Shown piece after piece: positions 57,638-64,000 of a DNA stretch of 64,000 nt. The translations under genes and the position numbers were made by a program. Below the pieces are notes generated by a model, which saw nothing but the letters and a program-made list of their open reading frames with translations, was not told where the DNA came from and searched no databases. The stretch is from Acephala macrosclerotiorum (lineage: Eukaryota; Ascomycota; Leotiomycetes; Helotiales; Mollisiaceae), in assembly GCA_014904845.1 (NCBI GenBank), contig MU119347.1, positions 62,001 through 126,000 of the forward strand, given 5' to 3'. How positions within the stretch are numbered: position 1 is the first letter of the stretch; each line of letters starts with the position of its first letter.

Positions 57638-57951
57638 GATGTGTATTTTGTCGCTCTCCTATGTTTGATATTTATTGTCATTTGGAGTTGATGTTGTCCT
57701 TTTGGCGTTCGTTAGTTTTATTAAAATGTGTAGTTCGTCTCTTACCACCTCGTTCAACCTGCATATTAATTTGTTCAACTCACCTTTGATCCATCTTTTT
57801 GAAGCTCGTACCCGAGTCGACAGAACCTCCTCTCATTTCCAACTTCCGATCTGGATCACACCCCTCACAACAATTTTTTACAGCCTCGAGCTTTTGTTTC
57901 CTCCTCACAACCGCCGCCGAGCTCACTTCAATCCAGTTCAACGACGAGCTA

Positions 57952-58753
57952 TGAATCATGCGACTACGTTCAAGTCTTTCTGGGGTGTTTCAAAAAGGAA
58001 TCGCCAGCAAGACAACACCAGCGCGCACCCCCTCATCTTCCCTCTCTCAAACTTTAGCTAACGTCCATCACAGATAAGAAGCCAGGAACTCCAGAGAATC
58101 TTAAAATCGGTCCCAAAACCACGCACTGCAAATTCAAACGAGGTATTCTCTCTCCACTGATTCTATTCAACATCGTGCTGATCTATCTTCAAGCTAGTAA
58201 ACCAAGATGCTCACAGCAAGTCCAGATCTATTCGAAGATCGAGCCACCTCAAAGCCAATGTGGTACACGCGGTCCACCAACTCCGTTGCACACTCAGCCA
58301 ATCAACCAAGTAACTGCTCCACTCAGCCTCTTCCCCAAGCTCCCAGCAGAACTCCACATGATGATCTTCGAAGACCTAGGACCAGCATCCCAACGTATCC
58401 TCAGCTCAACCTGCAAGTCCCTCTACTCCATCTGGAAGAAATCATACTGGAATAAAGCCTACTACCAAAGACGCATAATTATCAACATGGATGAGCTGTT
58501 GACGAAAGGTTCGTCGGAATACCGATGTATTCTTGGGTCTTGGATTGTTCCTCTCAAAGCTCGCAATGACCCCTTGCTGTCTTGCAAGTCAGTGAAGCTG
58601 CAAATGGAGTGGGAGTCAATGCATATGTTGGGTGCTTTGGAGCGAGTTATCTCGAAGGCTAAGCTGAGAGCCGAGTACCAGCTTCGGGAATCATCAACGG
58701 CGTGGGTGAAGAGACATGGAGCTGTTATTAAATTCGAGCGAGAGGTGGAGTGA
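57952..58753 (+). CDS. Short F-box protein (copy 7)
   Basis: Three exons: 57952-57985 (MNHATTFKSFW), 58074-58142 and 58194-58753, joined by GTGTTT...CACAG and GTATTC...TCAAG introns, giving 220 residues in a consistent frame. The N-terminus is DKKPGTPENLKIGPK and Pro/Gln-rich. The F-box is LFPKLPAELHMMIFEDLGPA, SQRILSSTCKSLYSIWKKSY; then RIIINMDELL and YRCILGSWIVPLK carry the conserved Trp. The C-terminal helix GALERVISKAKLRAEYQLR is charged. First copy of the plus-strand arm, about 300 bp downstream of the coiled-coil gene. The introns have weak donors, so the upstream exons are less certain than the F-box exon. Confidence 0.72.
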
Positions 58754-59462
58754 GGTCTCAGCACCTGGGTATGATGGGATTGGGATCTGGGCTGGGACGG
58801 AACCCTTTTCAATGGCCAGCGCTAGTGGTTCCGTGGTTCTCTGTCTCTTTTTCTAGAACAGTTTCCTCTGAGAAGTAGGATATACTTCGGACACTAGCGT
58901 CTCGCTCAGCAGAATCGTAGGGCATTCCTCATCAACACTTTTTTCCCAGTCCTCCTTTGCCTTGCTGCCCATCATCCACTCGTGCGATATTCTTCGACTT
59001 ACATTCAACTGTAGCAAAATCGCATCTAGTTGCATCGATTCCACCTTTTGTGCCATTACTGAAGCTGCGGAGAACAAGCACTGAACTGATCATTGATCCA
59101 CAAGATCTCCATCGACGCAATATATTGCATCAAATGCCAATATGGATACTTCTAACGGTAGATGACGCAAAGGGGGTACTTTCGACGCGCGTCGATGGGC
59201 TAGTATGCTCCCTCCACGCTTCATCCACTTTGTCACTGGTGCTAATATGTTCCAATACAGATAAGGGGAGCTTATACCATACTCAGCATATCCTCTAATC
59301 TCCAAGAGCAAACCCACATGTCCCAACAGCGAAGAAACCTACTGCGTCTGAAGAACGGTAGAAGATAAAGTCAGATCTTCTCGCCCGAAGGTCTCATCAA
59401 GTTTCCTACTTACGCCATATGTATCCCATCCTCTGGTCACGACAACACCACTAAACCAGTTA

Positions 59463-59938
59463 CTACCCCTGAACGAAAGCAACAATCCTCATGTCAAGTC
59501 ACCCCAGCCAAAAATTCTATTACGCTTCACGCCAGAGATCCAACTCCTAATCTTCGACCACCTCGGTCCCGCAACCCGAAGCCTGCTAGGAGCAGCTTGC
59601 AAAGCATTCCACGAGCACTGGAAGAACTACTACTACGAGTCCTCAATACGCCCCCACATGGATGAATGGTCTCTCGCCTACTCGCCGGAAGGTCGCTAAT
59701 TCAGTGGTTCAATTCTGTTCCCATACATGAGTGGAAGACTCTGCCATCAGACCTGATCCTCCAGCTCTGGGGCTTGGAACGAGTCACGAAGTTGCATGAG
59801 TCGGAATTTGAGAGAGGTGGTGGTTTGGAGACTAGGGAGATGCAACTTGTGTATAGAAAGCGAGTTTTGGAGTATGTGGAGGAATGTGAAAATCTTTGTG
59901 AGTACTGTGCGGAGTGGCGTGATTTGGAGGTATGAGTG
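59463..59938 (+). pseudogene. F-box paralogue with frameshift (copy 8)
   Basis: The F-box frame reads ILLRFTPEIQLLIFDHLGPA, TRSLLGAACKAFHEHWKNYY and ESSIRPHMDEWSLAYSPEG before a stop near 59698. A one-base shift at that point continues as SLIQWFNSVPIHEWKTLPSD, then VEECENLCEYCAEWRDLEV to 59938, with strong coding character. So one base is missing near 59690. The 5' end and any first exon were not identified. The C-terminal CxxC-like pattern (ENLCEYCAEW) is not shared with other copies. Confidence 0.62.
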
Positions 59939-60329
59939 GTTTTGGCAGATGAGAATTTGGTATTTTTGTTTAGGTTTGGTTGCGGTTTTTTGGAGTTTGG
60001 AGTTGGAGTTTTTTACCAGTTTTACCGTGGTCGAAGTTTAGCTTTGCAGAATGCCAAGAAGAAGATTATCGAGGCAAATTGGCTAATTTTCATGCAAATT
60101 GCTATGCCTCAGCCTTCATTTGCTAATCCTTTTGCAACGTATCAATACCGTTGATATTTCTTTAGGTTGTTTTGATGTGACTTGAATGAATAGGATGTTG
60201 CCTGCCAGAATGTCCCAAACCAACTTCGTCACTCTCGTCCTCTCATCCGTGGCCCGTCACGACGACCGACATTGTAAGGAAGGTCCAGCATAGCGAAGCA
60301 CTGGCGCCATATGGAAAACATATCAGCCT

Positions 60330-60950
60330 CCTCGTCCTCCATCTTCAGTCTCCTCTCCGCCTCCAATTCCAACTTTGTCTCAAAGAGCATCAGTGAAAGT
60401 GGACGAGATTAACAATATTTCTGCGAAGAAACTGGGCGCTGAGCCAGAGAACGAAAATAAGTCAGAAGCACACGAGGATCAAGCAAGTAAGCATTTGATA
60501 CAAAGTTGATGATGACAAGTTGGGCTGATCATATTCGAAGCTGAACACGAAGTCACCACTTTCAGTAATAGCGACACGGAAGAAGTAGTTGGAGACATCG
60601 TTAACGGAAGACATTATTCACGAGGTGAGATCCCACCACTATAATATGGAGCATCGTTATTGATTTCTGCCGCAACAGACTGGAAAAGTGTCCTCACCAG
60701 GCTCCCAACGGACCTGCATCTTGAGATATTTGATCACCTTCAACCAGCAGCAAGACGACTCCTCGGCACTACCTGCAGGCCACTTTATGAAGTTTGGAAG
60801 AAGCATCATCAGGAGAGCACCATCCGAATGCACATGGACGAATTCGAAGCAATGCGCTGGAGTAACACTTCAACTGCTCATACGACTATTCTGAAGAATT
60901 GGACTGGGCACATGAATACCAGTATTGCGTTCGCAGTGTTCTTATGCTGA
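60330..60950 (+). CDS. Short F-box protein (copy 9), 5' end uncertain
   Basis: Exons end/start at ..60486, 60541-60624 and 60679-60950, joined by GTAAGC and GTGAGA introns that keep frame. The N-terminus is Pro/Ser-rich then acidic (VKVDEINNISAKKLGAEPEN; HEVTTFSNSDTEEVVGDIV). The F-box exon reads WKSVLTRLPTDLHLEIFDHL, RRLLGTTCRPLYEVWKKHH and STIRMHMDEFEA, then TILKNWTGHM with the conserved Trp, ending soon after at 60950. The start codon is not clear: the frame is open only back to a TAG before 60300, so another upstream exon is probable. The C-terminus is shorter than in copies 1, 6 and 7. Confidence 0.62.
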
Positions 60951-61078
60951 CAGGGCAAGAAAAATAAGAGGAATAATGGGAGCGAAATTCAATTACCAAG
61001 AAATACAGATGTCGTAATTTCATATTCGATATGTTTTGAGTTAATAGAGCTGAGAATGGAGGCTATTCAAGGATTTAT

Positions 61079-61440
61079 TTGACCTATTTTCAGGAGTACG
61101 CTCTTTATGCCTTGACCCCTAGACAGTTTTTCCAGCACCGCTCAACTACGGTATCTAATCGCTGCTACCTCACACATAATTGCGGAAGGGAAGCTTGCCA
61201 ATTTGAAGACGTACAGACATGGAAAGATCATGCCGGAGTATTTGGAGGCACGGGAGAGTTCATAGAAGGGCCTGGGTAGATCACGCCGTTCGTGTTTCGG
61301 CATATTGTTCCTAATCCTACACTCATTGCTCTACTGCAAGCACTTTTGCTGCTGCCTGAGAATTTAGCGGCATTGAAATTTGAAGGTCATGTGATATCAC
61401 ATCGGAATGTCGCGAGGGCTTTGGGGCATGCTTTAAAATA
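61079..61440 (+). pseudogene. Unidentified gene fragment with one in-frame stop
   Basis: About 120 codons in one frame with coding character: CYLTHNCGREACQFEDVQTW, GVFGGTGEFIEGPG, then TAG (61277-61279), then ITPFVFRHIVPNPTLIALLQ and NVARALGHALK to a stop. A TGG-to-TAG change would explain the interruption. No family recognised; it could be the tail of a gene related to copy 9 or an independent remnant. Confidence 0.4.
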
Positions 61441-61826
61441 GTTCAAAAGCATGTGTGGTAATATTGATGTTGTCTGGCGAAAATCTAAGCCTTCTAGCTC
61501 TACATGTGCTGAGGGAGACGCAAGTGATTGTATCGCGTTGACGTATTGAAGCGCGAAGAAACCCTATTTGCATCACCTTCAAAATTATACGTCAAAAACA
61601 AGAAATTCACCGCTTTTCTTTAGCTTCGCTTACCGAGCGCTAAACTTTATTTCAACGCCATCTCCTGCAGCTTTTTACCGTGGTCTAGGTCGCGTCTTCA
61701 GCTTCGTCTTCTTCCAAGTTTCTCGACCTGACTTTCGCCAACGCAAACACAATTCACAACGCAACACCCATTTGCAAAGCGGATACTTGCGCAACCCGAA
61801 TACCTGCATTGCAGAGCACAGTCATC

Positions 61827-64000
61827 ATGACTCGACAAACTAAATCCACCAGCCGCAAGGCTCCTGCTCCCAACCTCAACGATCTTCCCCGCAGCCGCGC
61901 AACCTCTGTTGAGCCCAGCAGCCCCAACAAAGGCCAAGGCATCATCGCCAAGGGCATGACCAAAGGTATGCGACCTCGCTCCTAACCATCACAGCATACT
62001 AATCAATAACGTAGTCAAGAAGGAGTACAAAAAGCTTAAGCTTGTCTTTACGAGCAAACAAGTTGACGCCTACCAACGCCAACAGGCTTCTACTTCGCAA
62101 GCTGCGAGTGTGAAGCTTGAGAGCAACAATTACCAAGGTATTATTCTTCTGCGTACGCACTCGAGCCATTACTGACCCCAACTCAAGAAAACCAGAAGTA
62201 CGAAGTCGGCGAGCATCTTGCTACAACCTCCTCTGATTCCGATGAGATTGGTAGCCCTTTGACGAGCGCGCGCGACACTCTCGAGAGCGGTCCCTCGTCA
62301 TCACCTTCCGAGAACACCCCTATCAAGTCAGTGATCAAGGGTATCGCCAACACAATCAAGGATCGCGAGATCACCCCAGAGCCATCCCTGAAGGCATTGG
62401 GCAAGCGCAAAGCCGAGTTCATCAGCAAGGGCGACGAAGTCAAGCATGCCACCCAACAATCCGAGCAAACTTCTAAGAAGCAGAAGATTAACATTGTCAG
62501 CGGATCTGGCAGTGAGAATGATCAAGCCGAGGTCGATTCACCATTACCCAATAAGGTATCAAGCAACAAGCGAAAGGCGGAGTTCGTCAGCGACGACGTC
62601 AGCGAGGGCTACGGAGGTGGGTACATCACACCATTGTATTTGATAAATGAGAAGAAACAAAAGGTCGAGGCTGTCCATGGGCCAACCATTAAGGACGAAG
62701 AGCAAGAGGAAGTTGACTTCAGCGACGCTGTCAGTGAGGGTCACGGAGATGGATACCTTACACCATTGTACTTGAGAAATGAGAAGAAGCAAAAGGCCGG
62801 AGCCGTCCACGGACTAGTCAATAAGGGCGAAGAGCAAGAGGAAGTTACCGTCATCAAGTATGAGGAGAGCGAGGTTGAGGATGTCTTCGATGAAATCAGC
62901 AAGCACGAAGAACATGAGGCTACACCACCACCGTCGGAGAAGGCCCTTGGGAAGAGAAAGGAGAATGAGCTTGAGATTGTTGAGAGTGCCACCAACGAGT
63001 ACGAGGAGCACGTTGAGCGCGAGGATACTCCTCCTCCCTCTGAGAAGGCTCTCGGAAAGCGAAAAGATGCGGGGGTTACTGAGATAGTCAACGAAGAAGG
63101 GGAATGCGAGATATCACCAGTACCGTCCAAGAAGGCCGTGAAGAAGGCTAGGCTTGCCGTCGTCACTTTTACTACCAACAAGATCAAGGGGGTTGAGGAG
63201 GCTGTGGTCAAGAGAGTCACCTACTTCAACAGTCCGCGAGGTACATATCATCCCGCATCAAGTTTTCAAATAATGCTAACACCAATCGCAGGCACTCAAC
63301 AGAGCAACAGCTATCTCGTCAAGAAGCTGTCTACCGAAGTCCACAATAAGATTTTCAAGTACCTCGGACCTGCTACCCAACGAATTCTGGGCGCAACATG
63401 CCGGGGTCTTTATGACATCTATAAGAATAACCACCACGAGAAGGCTATCGTCGTCAGCTGGAGCGAGGACAAGTTCTTCAGCCGTCGCAACCCAAACAAG
63501 TCCACCCCATACATCGAAATCATCCAAGACTGGATCCTCCCCTCATACGTCCGCACCTTCGCCCAGACAAAGGAGAAGATTGACTTGAAATACACTAAGA
63601 ACTTCAAGGAGATCTACTTCAAGCAGATTAGGAAGCAATTGACAGAGAAGATCGAGGCTAAGCAGGAGCAAATTGATGAGGATAAGAAGAAGGAGGCTGC
63701 TGCTGCTGCGTACGACAAATGGAAGGCCGAGGACGACGCGAGGAAGCTGGCGAACAGAGTCAAGGCTGCTGCTAGGAAGGCGGAGAGAGAGAAGGAGGAG
63801 CCTACATTGGGAGTGAAGGACGCGAAAGTCACAAAGAACACCAAGGGCAAGAAGCGAAAGGGCAGTAAGAACAGAAAGGGTGGCAAGGCTGTCATGAACG
63901 CAAAGACCGCCGCGGCTATGGAGAAGCAAGTCACAATCAAGGAGGAAATTGTCGTTGCCGGCAGTACCAAAGGAGTAACCATTATCGAAAAGTCAGAAGG
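61827..64000 (+). CDS. Large F-box protein with repetitive nuclear N-terminus (copy 10), 3' partial
   Basis: Exons 61827-61965, 62016-62137, 62188-63240 and 63292 onward, all GTA-type donors, keep one frame to the window edge (about 670 residues so far). The N-terminal ~440 residues are acidic/basic and disordered, with repeats: TPPPSEKALGKRK-type units occur three times, and an NEKKQK(V/A)(E/G)AVHG-containing unit of about 47 residues occurs twice. KKQK and KRK clusters suggest nuclear import. The F-box follows at VKKLSTEVHNKIFKYLGPAT, QRILGATCRGLYDIYKNNH, then YIEIIQDWILPSYV with the conserved Trp. The C-terminus is a Lys/Ala/Glu-rich helix and a basic tail (KGKKRKGSKNRKGGK). Intact in the visible part. 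Confidence 0.82.
62560..62850 (+). repeat. In-frame coding repeats in the large F-box gene
   Basis: Two ~47-codon units, each with SEGxGxGYxTPLYLxNEKKQK, lie head-to-tail at about 62590-62730 and 62731-62850. SEKALGKRK units are near 62390, 62935 and 63040. Confidence 0.75.

Noticed and set aside
1..64000. CRISPR array, bacterial operon or prophage signatures
   Set aside because: Spliceosomal introns, fungal gene families and eukaryotic transposons throughout; no regularly spaced repeats.

Overview
This window is nuclear DNA from a filamentous ascomycete (Pezizomycotina). The evidence is genes carrying short introns of about 45-80 nt with GT(A/G)NG donors and CTAAC/CTGAC-like branch sites, fungal protein families (DJ-1/Hsp31-like, Gre2-like reductase, saccharopine/fructosyl-amine oxidase-like, succinate-fumarate carrier, fungal LrgAB-type transporter), a Ty1/copia LTR retrotransposon with fungal-type motifs, and heavy transition-type mutation of repeats resembling RIP. 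A leotiomycete is my guess from the F-box family and gene mix; that rank is inference.

Layout. 1-14 kb is a mixed gene region: an unknown protein running off the left edge, a five-exon DJ-1/PfpI gene, a protein kinase broken by a 19-bp tandem duplication, a 747-residue unknown protein, a membrane-anchored alpha/beta-hydrolase-like protein and an NAD(P)-dependent reductase. 15-31 kb is a gene graveyard with a few survivors. Decayed: a dihydrodiol-dehydrogenase-like oxidoreductase, an LrgA-LrgB fusion transporter, a succinate/fumarate-type mitochondrial carrier, an isocitrate/methylisocitrate lyase and an aspartic-protease-like membrane protein. Intact: an aldose 1-epimerase and an FAD amine oxidase. 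31.3-40.5 kb is one nested transposon: a very A+T-rich hAT element (8-bp target duplication, matching terminal inverted repeats) into which a Copia element (5-bp target duplication, 229-bp LTRs) later inserted. 40.9-42.7 kb is a degenerate cell-wall-type gene interrupted by two small non-autonomous elements.

45-64 kb is the most striking part. About ten paralogous short F-box genes lie on both sides of one conserved coiled-coil protein gene (55.2-57.6 kb), minus strand to its left and plus strand to its right. They share the F-box pattern LPxELxxxIFDxLGPATQRxLGATC, a following Ixx(H/N)MDE-like strip and a conserved Trp. Four are intact as far as visible, one of them running off the right edge with a long repetitive nuclear-type N-terminus. 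One is a very degraded match. The rest carry nonsense or frameshift changes. This looks like an actively duplicating and dying F-box family, plausibly substrate receptors of SCF ubiquitin ligases.

Nearly every premature stop in the window can be derived from its conserved codon by one G:C to A:T transition, and the two Copia LTRs differ by 17 transitions and no transversions. Many frameshifts are single-base losses, often in short homopolymers, so sequencing or assembly error must be excluded before all pseudogene calls are accepted.
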